DNA of 64,000 nucleotides from positions 2,604,001 to 2,668,000 of the forward strand of contig NZ_CP139137.1 in the NCBI RefSeq assembly GCF_034047335.1. The letters are read 5' to 3'. The DNA comes from Chryseobacterium sp. JJR-5R. Lineage in GTDB: Bacteria > Bacteroidota > Bacteroidia > Flavobacteriales > Weeksellaceae. The position numbers and the translations under genes are program-made. Of this stretch, positions 44,769 through 54,463 are shown piece after piece. A model generated the notes under the pieces. The model made no database searches. It was not told the origin of the DNA and saw only the letters and a list, made by a program, of their open reading frames with translations. The stretch's first letter is position 1, and the number at the start of each line of letters is the position of its first letter.

Positions 44769-45713
44769 TTAATCTTCAAGTTCTGCCAGATATTTTTCTG
44801 CATCCATAGCTGCCATACAGCCGCTTCCCGCTGCCGTAATCGCCTGCCTGTAGATATGATCCTGGACGTCGCCTGCGGCAAAGACACCCGGAAGGTTGGT
44901 TTTGGCAGTGCCTTTCTCAGTGGCGATATACCCGTTTTCATCCAGGGTTACCTGTCCTGCGAAAACATCGGTATTCGGCTTGTGCCCGATGGCAATGAAA
45001 ATCCCGTCTACATCGATAGAGGATGTTTCGTTTGTCTGGTTATTAATGACTATGGCTCTCTCCACCAGATTGTTTTCTCCTTCAATCCCAATCAGCTCAT
45101 GATGCAATCTCACTTCGATATTCGGGGTGTGATGTACCCTGTGGATCATGGCTTTGGAAGCCCTGAACACATCTTTTCTGACCAGCATGGTTACTTTTCT
45201 GCATAATTTGGCAAGATAAGTGGCTTCTTCAGCCGCCGTATCTCCGGCACCCACCACTACAACATCTTTTCCTTTATAGAAAAAGCCGTCACAGGTTGCA
45301 CATGCTGATACACCGCCGCCTGCATATTTTTTCTCATCATCAAGGCCTAAATATTTTGCGGTTGCCCCGGTAGAGATGATTACTGTCCTGGCCAGGATCT
45401 CTTTGCTTCCGGCGTACAGTTTATGTATCCCTCCCCTTTCTCTGGAAAACTCGACTTTAGTGATCATTTCATAATACACTTGGGTATCAAATCTTTCCGC
45501 CTGCTTCTGCAGATCCATCATCATTTCAGGACCCGTGATCCCTGACGGGTATCCCGGAAAGTTGTCTACTTCGGTAGTGGTAGTCAATTGTCCGCCCGGC
45601 TCCAATCCTGTATACAACTGTGGTTTAAGGTCTGCTCTTGCTGCATAAATGGCCGCTGTAAAACCGGAAGGCCCGGATCCCACGATCACACAATCAAAAA
45701 TATTTTGCTCCAT
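44769..45713 (-). CDS. trxB: Thioredoxin-disulfide reductase
   Basis: 314 residues. FAD-binding GSGPSGFTAAIYAARA at the N-terminus, redox-active disulfide in CATCDG, NADPH-binding GAGDTAAEEATYLA, and the C-terminal FAAGDVQD with the FAD site, all in family order and length. It reduces thioredoxin with NADPH in the cytoplasm. Monocistronic, with a terminator after it. Confidence 0.97.
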   Translation of the reverse strand: MEQNIFDCVIVGSGPSGFTAAIYAARADLKPQLYTGLEPGGQLTTTTEVDNFPGYPSGITGPEMMMDLQKQAERFDTQVYYEMITKVEFSRERGGIHKLYAGSKEILARTVIISTGATAKYLGLDDEKKYAGGGVSACATCDGFFYKGKDVVVVGAGDTAAEEATYLAKLCRKVTMLVRKDVFRASKAMIHRVHHTPNIEVRLHHELIGIEGENNLVERAIVINNQTNETSSIDVDGIFIAIGHKPNTDVFAGQVTLDENGYIATEKGTAKTNLPGVFAAGDVQDHIYRQAITAAGSGCMAAMDAEKYLAELED

Positions 45714-45921
45714 AATCTGCTTTTGAAAGATTTTAAATTTATGTCCGCTAAGTTCGGAATTTTTAACGTTTAATTAAAGTAATTTTAATGATAGTTGTCA
45801 ATATCTAAGATGTTGGTTTTCGATGACATGATCAGCCATGAATTGTGAATTATAAGTTATCTGGTATGAGGCATGAGTTAATTAAGCTGGATATTAAATT
45901 CAGATAAAAATTTTTACCTGC

Positions 45922-46959
45922 TCAGACTTTCATTTTGATTTTATCCACATGGATAATTTTATAAACCAGTTCTTTAATCAGTTCGGCTTCATTCATATTG
46001 ACCGCTCCCAGCCCTTTCCCCTTCATATCGAATTCCCTTAAAATGGAGATTACCCTGGTGGCATGCTTTAACGGGTACAGCCTCGCCGATTCTGCATAGT
46101 CTTTAATAAAATAAGGGTTCACTCCCATCTGGGAAGCTATGGTCTGCGGCGGCTGTCCTGCCATGGTGTTGTAGATGATGACGTTGGAAAAGTAATTATA
46201 TAAGCTTGAAAGCAGCATGACAAAAGGATTATTTTTAGGGTTTTTGCCCATGTAATGCGCGATTTTGAATGCTGCACTGGCGTTTTTTGTCCCTAAAGCT
46301 TTCTGCAGTTCAAAAACATTGTATTCTTTGCTGATCCCGATGTGGTTTTCGATAAGGGTGCCGTCTAAAACTTCTCCCTGCTTAAGGATCATTTTGAGCT
46401 TGTTCAGCTCATTGGCAATCCGGGAAAGATCATTCCCGAGGTATTCCGCCAGTAAATGGGACATGTTCGGGGCTGTTTTTATGCCGAGCCTAATGCATTC
46501 ATCCGCAATCCATTTCGGGAGGTTGTTTTCCCTTACGGATTCACTTATAAACAATGCTCCGGCTTTCTCCAGGGATTTGGTTACCTTTTTCCGGCTGTCC
46601 AGTTTTTTGTGCTTGTGGGCAAAAACCAGGACCGTTGAAGGAACAGGATTTTCAAGATAGGCTTCCATAGCCCTGCTTTCACTTTCATTGAGCTTTAAAT
46701 CCTGGGCTTCCTTTACAATGATTACCTGCTTATCGCCCATCATCGGGAACTGCCTGGCCAGGGAAAGGATTTCCGGGTAGCCGGTATCTTTGCCGTACAC
46801 CACGGTCTGGTTGAAGGCTTTTTCATCTTCACTCAGAAAATCATGTTCCAGGGCCTTTACGGCAAGATCAATAAAATAGGGCTCTTCTCCGTGAAAAAAA
46901 TAAATCGGTAAAACTTCTTTATTTTTAATATTTTTGAGGATTGTTTCTAATTCTTTCAT
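45922..46959 (-). CDS. holA: DNA polymerase III subunit delta
   Basis: 345 residues matching HolA: LPIYFFHGEEPYFIDLAVKAL at the start, QFPMMGDKQVIIVKEAQDL, GNDLSRIANELNKL, and the C-terminal helical collar (SQMGVNPYFIKDYAESARLYP). It is the wrench subunit of the clamp loader that opens the beta clamp. Its start codon is only 7 bases from that of the divergent HsdR-N gene. Confidence 0.95.
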   Translation of the reverse strand: MKELETILKNIKNKEVLPIYFFHGEEPYFIDLAVKALEHDFLSEDEKAFNQTVVYGKDTGYPEILSLARQFPMMGDKQVIIVKEAQDLKLNESESRAMEAYLENPVPSTVLVFAHKHKKLDSRKKVTKSLEKAGALFISESVRENNLPKWIADECIRLGIKTAPNMSHLLAEYLGNDLSRIANELNKLKMILKQGEVLDGTLIENHIGISKEYNVFELQKALGTKNASAAFKIAHYMGKNPKNNPFVMLLSSLYNYFSNVIIYNTMAGQPPQTIASQMGVNPYFIKDYAESARLYPLKHATRVISILREFDMKGKGLGAVNMNEAELIKELVYKIIHVDKIKMKV

Positions 46960-46966
46960 CTTAATA

Positions 46967-47398
46967 ATGGAACTTCCGACACTGAATTTTCAGGACCGTT
47001 TTGATTTTAAATTCAAGCAGGACAAAGATAAGTTTTTTATTTATGACCCCGTCCGTAAAACCTACCTTTTGCTTACGCCTGAAGAGTGGGTGCGCCAGCA
47101 CTGGATCCACTATTACCTTACCGTGAAGTCTTATGCCGCATCGGCCCTGATCACGGAGAAAAAAATAGTCCTGAACGGCCTTACGAAAAGAATTGACCTT
47201 CTGGTTACCGAAAAAACGCAGCCGGTCATTTTGATTGAATGCAAAGCGCCGGGCATTAAACTTACGGAGAAAACCTTTGAGCAGACGGCCCGGTATAACT
47301 CAATTGTGGGAGCAAAAAAAATCATCTTAACCAACGGGCTGCAGCATATTTATGCATACTATGAAAACGGGCAGTATCAGTTTTACAGACCGGATTAA
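46967..47398 (+). CDS. Stand-alone HsdR N-terminal domain protein
   Basis: 143 residues from the ATG at 46967; the frame to 46934 overlaps holA and is rejected. It matches the HSDR_N_2 family of small Bacteroidota proteins: FDFKFKQDKDKFFIYDPVRKTYLLLTPEEWVRQH, then a PD-(D/E)xK core KRIDLLVTEKTQPVILIECKAP. It lacks any helicase part and is not near the hsd operon, so restriction is unlikely; a housekeeping nuclease role paired with holA by conserved neighbourhood is possible. Divergent from holA. Confidence 0.9.
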   Translation: MELPTLNFQDRFDFKFKQDKDKFFIYDPVRKTYLLLTPEEWVRQHWIHYYLTVKSYAASALITEKKIVLNGLTKRIDLLVTEKTQPVILIECKAPGIKLTEKTFEQTARYNSIVGAKKIILTNGLQHIYAYYENGQYQFYRPD

Positions 47399-47438
47399 AT
47401 GGTTAAGTGTTCAAAATAATTAATATCCGAAGTTGTCT

Positions 47439-47669
47439 ATGAATGATACAATATTGCAGAAGTATGGTTTAGTCATGCAAAAAACACCACAGAAATCTGA
47501 TGGTATAGTTTCCGGAAATCCAATTGCCAATTATCTTTACAGCTTTAGACATCCCGACGATCCGGATGATTCTGTTTCTGATTTGGATTTAGCCATGTCA
47601 GATAATTTTTCTGAAATTGAAGATCCTGATTACGGAGACGGTTGGGAAACCATTGGTTCGCAGAGATAA
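47439..47669 (+). CDS. Small acidic hypothetical protein
   Basis: 76 residues from the ATG at 47439. It has a very acidic middle (HPDDPDDSVSDLDLAMSDN) and a GDGWETIGSQR end. I recognise no family. Its stop overlaps the next small gene's start in TAATG, implying translational coupling. Confidence 0.45.
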   Translation: MNDTILQKYGLVMQKTPQKSDGIVSGNPIANYLYSFRHPDDPDDSVSDLDLAMSDNFSEIEDPDYGDGWETIGSQR

Positions 47670-47779
47670 TGCCAACTCATTTTGAATTATGGCAGGAAGG
47701 GTTTTCAAAAACGATAATTCCTTTAACAGACTGGAAAGAAATACGGCTCTCCTGGAAAGCATGTTTACAGCCATTTTAA
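47669..47779 (+). CDS. Small coupled reading frame
   Basis: 36 residues beginning MPTHFELWQEGFSKTIIPLT and ending in WKACLQPF. It is below usual size limits. The ATG shares bases with the stop of the preceding gene. Protein-like but unproven; it could be the start of a longer gene cut short. Confidence 0.35.
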   Translation: MPTHFELWQEGFSKTIIPLTDWKEIRLSWKACLQPF

Positions 47780-48055
47780 TCATCAGACTATTTATAAAAT
47801 ATTATTAATATGGGTTGTAAGTTATTTTTATTAATTTAGATAAGGATTTGTTATTGCAGGGAAAGAAACAACGAAAGATCTCACCTGAAGAAGATGAAGA
47901 ATAGTAGAGGTTACTTCATCATCCGCCTGACAGACCAAAAATCTGTATCAATGACCAAACCCCAGCCCCGATTGAAGCGGAAATCCTTTTTTGAAAAAAA
48001 AGATTGCAGCGGAAAGCGGGAAAAAGCTCCAAATAAAAAAATTAAATTACAAGAT

Positions 48056-48799
48056 ATGATACGTTCAGTTTTATTACCTGCGCTTCTGGTGACCTCAGCT
48101 ACCCTGTTCAGCCAGAAACTCAAACCGGTTTCCTATCAGGACGGTCCGCAGAAACTAAATGGCCTGGTGACATCCAACGCCGGGAAAAAGCTTCCGGGCG
48201 TCCTGATCCTTCCCGCCTGGAAAGGGATTGACGATGAAGCAAAAACAGCAGCAGCCGAACTTGAAAAACAGGGATACATTGCTTTTATTGCTGATATTTA
48301 CGGCGAAGGGAATATCCCGGCAGACAGTGATGCAGCAGCGAAAGCATCAGGTTCCTACAAGAAAAATTATGAGGCATACCAGAAAAGGATTTCCCTGGCT
48401 CTGGACCAGCTTAAAAAAAGCGGAGCGGTTCCCGGCAAGATTGCAGTGATCGGATACTGCTTCGGCGGCGCAGGAGCACTGGAAACGGCGCGCGGAGGCC
48501 TTCCTGTGGCAGGTGTGGTTTCCATCCACGGAAGCCTGGGGAAAGACCAGACCCGTAAAAACGGACCGGTTTCCACTAAGATCCTGGTAGAAAACCCTGC
48601 GGATGATAAAAGCGTAACGCCGGAAGATTACAACAACCTGGTTAAAGAAATGAATGAGGGAAATGCAGACTGGCAGATCATTACCTATGCGCATTCCAAG
48701 CATACTTTTACGGACCCGAAGTCGGCAGACTACAATCCCGTGATGGCAAAAAGAGCCTGGAACCATACGCTGATGTTTCTGAAGGAAATCCTTAAATAG
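48056..48799 (+). CDS. Exported dienelactone hydrolase-like protein
   Basis: 247 residues from the ATG at 48056; the longer frame to 47894 lacks family similarity. A signal peptide (SVLLPALLVTSATLFSQ) precedes an alpha/beta hydrolase with the cysteine nucleophile motif GYCFGG, a catalytic Asp region (ENPADDKSVTPED) and His in AHSKHTF. This Cys-Asp-His set is that of dienelactone hydrolases. Substrate unknown; export suggests an extracytoplasmic ester or lactone. Confidence 0.88.
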   Translation: MIRSVLLPALLVTSATLFSQKLKPVSYQDGPQKLNGLVTSNAGKKLPGVLILPAWKGIDDEAKTAAAELEKQGYIAFIADIYGEGNIPADSDAAAKASGSYKKNYEAYQKRISLALDQLKKSGAVPGKIAVIGYCFGGAGALETARGGLPVAGVVSIHGSLGKDQTRKNGPVSTKILVENPADDKSVTPEDYNNLVKEMNEGNADWQIITYAHSKHTFTDPKSADYNPVMAKRAWNHTLMFLKEILK

Positions 48800-48814
48800 T
48801 ATAGCAATGTATAA

Positions 48815-48866
48815 ATGTAACAGTGTAACAATAGTTTGACCTTCACGATTGTTACACTGTTATATT
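48815..48866. terminator. Convergent hairpin terminator
   Basis: Two long arms (GTAACAGTGTAACAAT and its complement) separated by 15 bases lie between the stops of the converging hydrolase and PEGA-type genes. Imperfect outer pairs extend it. Confidence 0.75.
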
Positions 48867-48886
48867 GCTGTAATGATAAATTTCAA

Positions 48887-49264
48887 TTACTTTGCTTCCA
48901 GCTCTATCTTATAAGCGTTCGGGGAATATTTCGTCAGGGAGCCTGTAGCAGCATCAATTCCGACACCGATTACGCCTCCCAAAAGGATATTAACCAGGGA
49001 TACGGCATTAAAGGTTTTGGTAAGTTTCACTTCTTTGTTATTAAATCCTTCTCTTTGCAAGGTAACCATCTGCCTGCTTAACGACCTCGGAATTTCGGCA
49101 GTACACGGCGTGGTACATTTTTCAATACCTTTGTGTATCACTTTTGCTCCTTCGGGAGTTGAATTGAATGTTATGCTGTCTTTGGTCCCTGTAAGGATGG
49201 TTGCGCATGATGTTGCGGAAAGCGAAATGCCCAGAAAAAGGGCTGCGGATAATTTGTTTTTCAT
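48887..49264 (-). CDS. PEGA-domain lipoprotein
   Basis: 125 residues. The lipobox LSATSC marks a lipoprotein. A PEGA-like strand pattern follows (DSITFNSTPEGAKVIHKG, TPCTAEIPRSLSRQMVTLQREGF), then a Gly-rich membrane-like stretch (NILLGGVIGVGIDAATGS) that could insert in a membrane. Function unknown; similar proteins sit in the cell envelope. Confidence 0.8.
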   Translation of the reverse strand: MKNKLSAALFLGISLSATSCATILTGTKDSITFNSTPEGAKVIHKGIEKCTTPCTAEIPRSLSRQMVTLQREGFNNKEVKLTKTFNAVSLVNILLGGVIGVGIDAATGSLTKYSPNAYKIELEAK

Positions 49265-49502
49265 GTATACAATCAGTTGTTAGTTTTTACAGCGGCGAAC
49301 TTACAAATAATTCTGCAATGCTCCAAGAAAATTTAAAGATCCCATTTTATGGAGTAACTCAGTACCTGTATTTCAAAACAATCTTCCGCAGATAATACTG
49401 ATACGCAGATTTTATGTATGCTTCATCTGTTCATATAAAAATTGTCAGTAAGCTTAAACGCAAAAGTCTAAAACAGGTTCCTATCCTATTGATAACCAAA
49501 AA

Positions 49503-49530
49503 AAATAACCTCAGCAATTTGAGGTTATTT
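49503..49530 (-). terminator. Terminator of the cupin operon
   Basis: An 11-base perfect stem (49503-49513 / 49520-49530), 6-base loop, with a run of T on the minus strand. It lies after the cupin stop. Confidence 0.88.
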
Positions 49531-49583
49531 AATCTGTATAGCCTAACCAATATCTTTAAGCCGGCTCTGTTTATTTTACAAAA

Positions 49584-49955
49584 TCAATCCACCCCTTCCT
49601 GTTCCCTGTTCACCAGTTCCATGGAAAATGCGGGCAGGCAAATGGAGACATATTCACATTCTTCGGGAAATGGGTTGCTGTAGCGTACCCTTGCCCCTTT
49701 TTCGATCAGGATGCTCTGCCCTTTTTCAAGCACCACGGTTTCACCGTCGATTTCAAACTGTTTTTTACCGGAAATGATGAGGGTGTATTCATCAAATTCG
49801 GGCGTTTGATGAGGCTCGCTCCAATCCGCCGGCGCTACCATGTGAGCGATGGAGATTTCTGAATTCTGTGTCGAGTTTCCCCAGTGTTCTTTAATAAGCT
49901 TTCCGTCTGTTGTGGGAACAACGAGCGGTGACTGTTGGATCTTAAATTTTTTCAT
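49584..49955 (-). CDS. Cupin-domain protein
   Basis: 123 residues with the two cupin motifs (PHQTPEFDEYTLIISG and GQSILIEKGARVRYSNP). The metal-binding His set is only partly conserved. Likely a small-molecule or ligand-binding cupin of unknown substrate. Its start overlaps the GNAT gene stop by 14 bases. Confidence 0.85.
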   Translation of the reverse strand: MKKFKIQQSPLVVPTTDGKLIKEHWGNSTQNSEISIAHMVAPADWSEPHQTPEFDEYTLIISGKKQFEIDGETVVLEKGQSILIEKGARVRYSNPFPEECEYVSICLPAFSMELVNREQEGVD

Positions 49956-50478
49956 ACCAGTTCTCTTTTTTTATTTCGTATACGATGTTGGTTCTTGAAG
50001 GTTCACCGAAATAAGCGACTTCCTGTTCGGCAATGGCATGGGCTCCGAGCCTTTCCATGGCTTTCTGTGAACGGATATTGTCTTTTCCTACATGGAAATA
50101 TACCCGGCTTACAAACCGGAAGATATAATCAAGCATCAGCTTCTTGATTTTCGGATTGATGCCTCTTCCCCATGATTGGGTCCCGTAAAACGTATAGCCT
50201 ATGAAAATAGAATCGCCTTCTTTGTCATAATCGTAAAAACGGGTGCTGCCCAGTATATCGCCTGACGTTTTTTCTGTGATTTTAAAAGCCCCTTTGCTTT
50301 CCATAGCCCCTTTGAAAAAATTCCGGAACACTTCTTTCCGGTAACGGTCTTTATTGGGATGCTGCTTCCAGACTTTAGGGTCGGAAGCCACTTCGTACAA
50401 AAGCTCAAAATCCCCTTGCTGTAAGGGGATTAGTTCATATTCCTGATCCTGCAGGACGGCCTGGACTGAAAAATCCAT
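49942..50478 (-). CDS. GNAT family N-acetyltransferase
   Basis: 178 residues of the RimJ/RimL-like type: YELIPLQQGDFELLYEVASDPKVW at the start, the beta strand IGYTFYGTQSWGRGINP with the acetyl-CoA loop, and VGKDNIRSQKAMERLGAHAI. Acceptor not predictable. Part of a tight run with the cupin and DUF2911 genes. Confidence 0.92.
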   Translation of the reverse strand: MDFSVQAVLQDQEYELIPLQQGDFELLYEVASDPKVWKQHPNKDRYRKEVFRNFFKGAMESKGAFKITEKTSGDILGSTRFYDYDKEGDSIFIGYTFYGTQSWGRGINPKIKKLMLDYIFRFVSRVYFHVGKDNIRSQKAMERLGAHAIAEQEVAYFGEPSRTNIVYEIKKENWYEKI

Positions 50479-50480
50479 GC

Positions 50481-51086
50481 TTAGCTTTTTGTTTTGGCAG
50501 CGTCGGCTTCTATTTTCTTGATTTCTTTCAGCTTGTCTGCAATCTTGCTTACGGCTTCAGGCTTTGCAGGCTTTATTGCCACTTCTGCCTGGGCCATGTC
50601 CCATTTGATCGCCAGATTGCCGGAGTTTTCATCCGTTGGATTCAGCGTGATCTCAAACCATTCCTGTTTGTCGGCAAGCTTTTTTACCGGAACGGTAACG
50701 TCCACCACATCCTGTTTTGCATCATACGTATACGCACCCCACTGCTGGAAGTCTTTGTTTAAGATCACTTTCCATTCCTTTTCCGTAGGGACCACAAATA
50801 AACCGTATGTTCCTGCCGGAACGATCTTGCCTCCGAAATTCACCGACTGCCCAAAGGTAATTTTGGTAGATGAGTTGGCTCCCGCTCTCCAAACCTGTCC
50901 GTAAGGTACCAGCTCACCGAAGATTTTGCGCCCTTTTACACCCGGCCTTCCATAATCAATGGTTATTTTAGACATGGAAAACTGCTGTTCTACTTTCTGG
51001 CGCGGACTTGCTGCCGGCACTGAATAATCCTGGGCAAAACCGAGAGCTGAAGCTGATATGCAAACTGCAAATAGTAACTTTTTCAC
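50481..51086 (-). CDS. DUF2911 exported protein
   Basis: 201 residues. A signal peptide (CISASALGFAQ), then the DUF2911 core: GRPGVKGRKIFGELVPYGQVWRAGANSSTKI, GKIVPAGTYGLFVVPTEKEWKVI, NKDFQQWGAYTYD. The tail is Lys- and Ala-rich. Periplasmic, function unknown. It is followed after 2 bases by the GNAT gene. Confidence 0.92.
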   Translation of the reverse strand: MKKLLFAVCISASALGFAQDYSVPAASPRQKVEQQFSMSKITIDYGRPGVKGRKIFGELVPYGQVWRAGANSSTKITFGQSVNFGGKIVPAGTYGLFVVPTEKEWKVILNKDFQQWGAYTYDAKQDVVDVTVPVKKLADKQEWFEITLNPTDENSGNLAIKWDMAQAEVAIKPAKPEAVSKIADKLKEIKKIEADAAKTKS

Positions 51087-51251
51087 TTTTTAAAATTTTA
51101 TTTAAAAATACGAAAACAAGGCCAGAAATCTGTTTTAGGGATACTAAATTTTGTTAAAACCTTTCAGGTGCTGAATAATTAATTCCTGATTAAATCACCA
51201 TACGATTATTAGGATTATACGGTGCTTTGAAACTTTATACAATTACAGCAG

Positions 51252-53120
51252 CTATTCCGGCATTGCTTTCCATTTTTTAAGAACACCGGTATAAAAATAC
51301 ATAAACACAAATCCGATTGCCAGTATAATATAGCTCAGAGAGAAACCCAGTGTTTCGATCACCGTTTTGCAGTTGCTGTATCTTTCCGGACTCATCAGAT
51401 CCCTACAGGCTTTTTCCTGGTGAAGGCTTACGATAAAGAATAACAGCAATACAAACAGCACAAAACCGTTCATGGAAACCGTAATGAATATCGATGAAAC
51501 GAGCTTTTTAAATTTCCTCATCATCAGCAAGGGAACCGATAAAATAAACAGCCCGATCCCGAATACCAGATAGGCAATAAAGAACTCTTCGCTCCCTCTT
51601 CCTCCCGAAACGGAATATAAAACGGTAATAAGCACAACCACCAAAGATAAGATGCCTCCACTGATCATACTGAACAGCAGCGATTTTAAATCTGTTACCC
51701 TGAAGCTGAAAATAACCGTAGCAAGAAAGAAGGCGATCCATAAATAAATATGGATATTTTCTGAAAAGAAATCTGTGGACTTTACAGTATCTACATTCCC
51801 CAGGAAATTCTTGAGGTCATCCGTATGGTAATAATAACCGGTGATGTTCTTCATGAAATAATCCTCCGGTGAAAGCTGGCTGCTGATATCAGGATTAAAA
51901 TCTTTGATCTGAACAGCATTATTAACGATCTGCCCCTCTACAACAGTAGCCGCCGAGTCTATCGTTGATGTAGCATATCCATAATCATCATACTGGCTGT
52001 TTCTGTTGGGGTCATATTCTTCATTGCTTTTCGTTTCATATTTTTTGATGAAATACCGGACTTCGAAATCTTCAGGATGGCACACCATTTCTGCCCATTT
52101 TACGGCATCCAGGTTATTGCTGATCCCGAATTCTCTGGAGATCCTTAGAAAGTCGTTCATCAGTTTCTCGATCTCTGCAGGATTTCTTTTATCCAGTAAC
52201 TGTGCAGTAAGCCTGCTGGCTTCACTCTTTTCTTTCCAGTAAGCGTTTTTATTGTAATCGATATAGGGATCATTATAATAATTTCTTTTTAAAAAGCTTT
52301 TTTCTTCAAGGTTGTTCCGGTAGAATATACTTGAAAAATTATAGAATGTAAGACCGGTTGTTTTGATGTAGGGTGAAAGATCCACCACCTCTTTTTTAAA
52401 ATAGTAGGTCTCAGAGCTGTCATTCTTTTCAGAATAGGCAAATCTGTCTTCCGGTTCTGTTCCCGGGAACGGATAATCGCCGTTATTATCTTTTTCATAT
52501 ACTGTTCTGGAATATAAAGTATAGTATTGGTAGACGCGGTCATAATAAACAAAGTATTTTTTATTCCGGTTTATCTTCTCAATATGGGTCTCACAGAAAA
52601 GCTGCGGATATTGGGGGAAAATCTTATTGTCCAGGGTATAGTTCTCAAGATCCTGTGAGAAGAAGGGATAAGTCCTGTTGATGACCGCTATGCTTTCAGA
52701 CATCCGTCCATCAGGATACGTATTCTTTACAAACAGTTTGAAACCCGCCATGTAAGAGAAGAAAAACGATGTACAGGTAAAAATGATTATAAAGTACTGC
52801 AGGAACTGTGAAAACATCTGCCATTTTGTAACAGGATAAAAATTCTTGAAGGCATTGTTTTTAAACATCAGAATCAGCCATCCTACGATCGTCAAAATCG
52901 AAATAATCAGATGAATAAAGATCATTCCGCCCGAAAAATAATCATCCATGACGTTAAATTTATGAAGCGACTTAGGGTCCGCATGGGAGATATAGCCGAT
53001 AAAAAAGAAGATTATATGAATCATAATACCTGCCAGAAGCATCCATACGATTTTTGTATTCCAGACCGCAGGATAATGTTCCAGTAAATACCGGTTGAAG
53101 TTTTTTATTTTTTGCTGCAT
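51252..53120 (-). CDS. Large membrane protein, probable ABC permease partner
   Basis: 622 residues with three N-terminal membrane segments (about 25-130), a large extracytoplasmic middle (about 135-440) rich in Tyr and Asp, and about six further segments near the C-terminus. I do not recognise a named family. It lies 19 bases downstream of an ABC ATPase gene in the same direction, so it is probably the transmembrane part of that transporter. No substrate can be inferred. Confidence 0.72.
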   Translation of the reverse strand: MQQKIKNFNRYLLEHYPAVWNTKIVWMLLAGIMIHIIFFFIGYISHADPKSLHKFNVMDDYFSGGMIFIHLIISILTIVGWLILMFKNNAFKNFYPVTKWQMFSQFLQYFIIIFTCTSFFFSYMAGFKLFVKNTYPDGRMSESIAVINRTYPFFSQDLENYTLDNKIFPQYPQLFCETHIEKINRNKKYFVYYDRVYQYYTLYSRTVYEKDNNGDYPFPGTEPEDRFAYSEKNDSSETYYFKKEVVDLSPYIKTTGLTFYNFSSIFYRNNLEEKSFLKRNYYNDPYIDYNKNAYWKEKSEASRLTAQLLDKRNPAEIEKLMNDFLRISREFGISNNLDAVKWAEMVCHPEDFEVRYFIKKYETKSNEEYDPNRNSQYDDYGYATSTIDSAATVVEGQIVNNAVQIKDFNPDISSQLSPEDYFMKNITGYYYHTDDLKNFLGNVDTVKSTDFFSENIHIYLWIAFFLATVIFSFRVTDLKSLLFSMISGGILSLVVVLITVLYSVSGGRGSEEFFIAYLVFGIGLFILSVPLLMMRKFKKLVSSIFITVSMNGFVLFVLLLFFIVSLHQEKACRDLMSPERYSNCKTVIETLGFSLSYIILAIGFVFMYFYTGVLKKWKAMPE

Positions 53121-53139
53121 TTTCTTAGATTAAAGCCAA

Positions 53140-54291
53140 TTAATTAACGAAGAACCGTCTTGTGGAAGATGAGATATTACGGAGATACACAATGTCTGCC
53201 CCGGCTTTCCCGAGAGCGGTCATCACATCGGAAAACGATGTGTCAGAAGAGAAGTAAGCAACGTATACGCCACCGTTGAAATTCAGCTTCTCTAAGTTGA
53301 AACTTTTGAAGGCCTCCAATAGTTCTTCCCTGGAACCGGCCGAATCAATTTCTATAATCAGCTGATTTCCTGTATCACTTTTAAACTCAGCATTGTCTTT
53401 ATACTGTCCGTTTTTCAGGAAGATAACTTTGTCTGAGACTTTTTCCACTTCATACAGCTGCTGCGAACTTAAAATCAGCGCAATGGGATGGTTAACGGAA
53501 TTGGCTATGGATTTCAGGTCTTCCAGAATCACCTGCTGGGCCACCACGTCAAGATTTGCAAGCGGTTCATCCAGAAGCAGGATTTCGGGTTTCCTGAGAA
53601 GGGTCCGGGCTAATTCGAAACGCATTTTGTATCCGGAAGAAAGTTCGCTCCATTTCAGGTGCCTGTAATTCCAGAGTCCGAGGCGCGCGATCATCATTAA
53701 TGTCCGGGTTTCATTTTCCTCCGGATTTATGCCGTAATTCGAAAGGACAAATTTTAAGTTATCCTTTAAATTTCCATACCATTTTGCGGTCCTTTGCGGG
53801 ATGTATATCAGTTTTGTCCTGAGATCATATTCATCTTGGGGATTTTCATTAAAAGAATACTGCAGTTCCCCTTCACTATAGGAAATCTCTTTGGCTAAGA
53901 TCCTGAGCAGCGTGGTTTTGCCGTTGCCGTTCTCGCCTACCAGCCCGTACACCTGTCCTTTACAGATCTCCATAGAAACAGGCCCTAAAGAAAACCGGTT
54001 GCTGCCGTAAGATTTTTTGACATTCCCTGCCCGGAGTACCGGCTTTTCAAGTGAATATTCCTTTACCGGAATTTCTTTGATTTTCTCAAGAAGGCTTCTT
54101 GATTTTTCGATCAGTTCTTCGGTGTGCTCCGGAAACCGTTCTTTCCAGTCGGTCAGCTCAATGGCCTGCCGGTAAATATCCATATCCTGGGTATCCGTGG
54201 CAGCATCCAGCAATTTCCTGAACCCTAAAACCGTATCTTTATTATCGAAAAAATGATAGACTTCGGCTACCCGCTGCTGATGTTTGGTCAT
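53140..54291 (-). CDS. ABC transporter ATP-binding protein
   Basis: 383 residues. A helical N-terminal extension of about 95 residues (KHQQRVAEVYHFFDNKDTVLG) precedes the nucleotide-binding domain with Walker A GENGNGKTT, signature LSSGYKMR, and Walker B ILLLDEPLANLD. A C-terminal domain follows. Its permease partner is the next gene. The N-terminal extension is unusual for a plain ABC ATPase. Confidence 0.9.
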   Translation of the reverse strand: MTKHQQRVAEVYHFFDNKDTVLGFRKLLDAATDTQDMDIYRQAIELTDWKERFPEHTEELIEKSRSLLEKIKEIPVKEYSLEKPVLRAGNVKKSYGSNRFSLGPVSMEICKGQVYGLVGENGNGKTTLLRILAKEISYSEGELQYSFNENPQDEYDLRTKLIYIPQRTAKWYGNLKDNLKFVLSNYGINPEENETRTLMMIARLGLWNYRHLKWSELSSGYKMRFELARTLLRKPEILLLDEPLANLDVVAQQVILEDLKSIANSVNHPIALILSSQQLYEVEKVSDKVIFLKNGQYKDNAEFKSDTGNQLIIEIDSAGSREELLEAFKSFNLEKLNFNGGVYVAYFSSDTSFSDVMTALGKAGADIVYLRNISSSTRRFFVN

Positions 54292-54463
54292 CTGATGTTC
54301 AAAATTATTAATTCGCTTTTAAAGATATGCATTTTGAGCGGTTCCGGATTCTGATTTTGTTAAAATATAAAGGTGTATTTCCGGTAGTCTGTTTAATAAT
54401 TTCAGAAATGTAAAGCAATGGTAATCACAAGTACTTTTTGAGCTTTATTGAATTTAGAATTCC

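Noticed and set aside
46967..47398. Part of the type I restriction system
   Set aside because: It is a stand-alone small domain with no helicase, located outside the island and next to holA.
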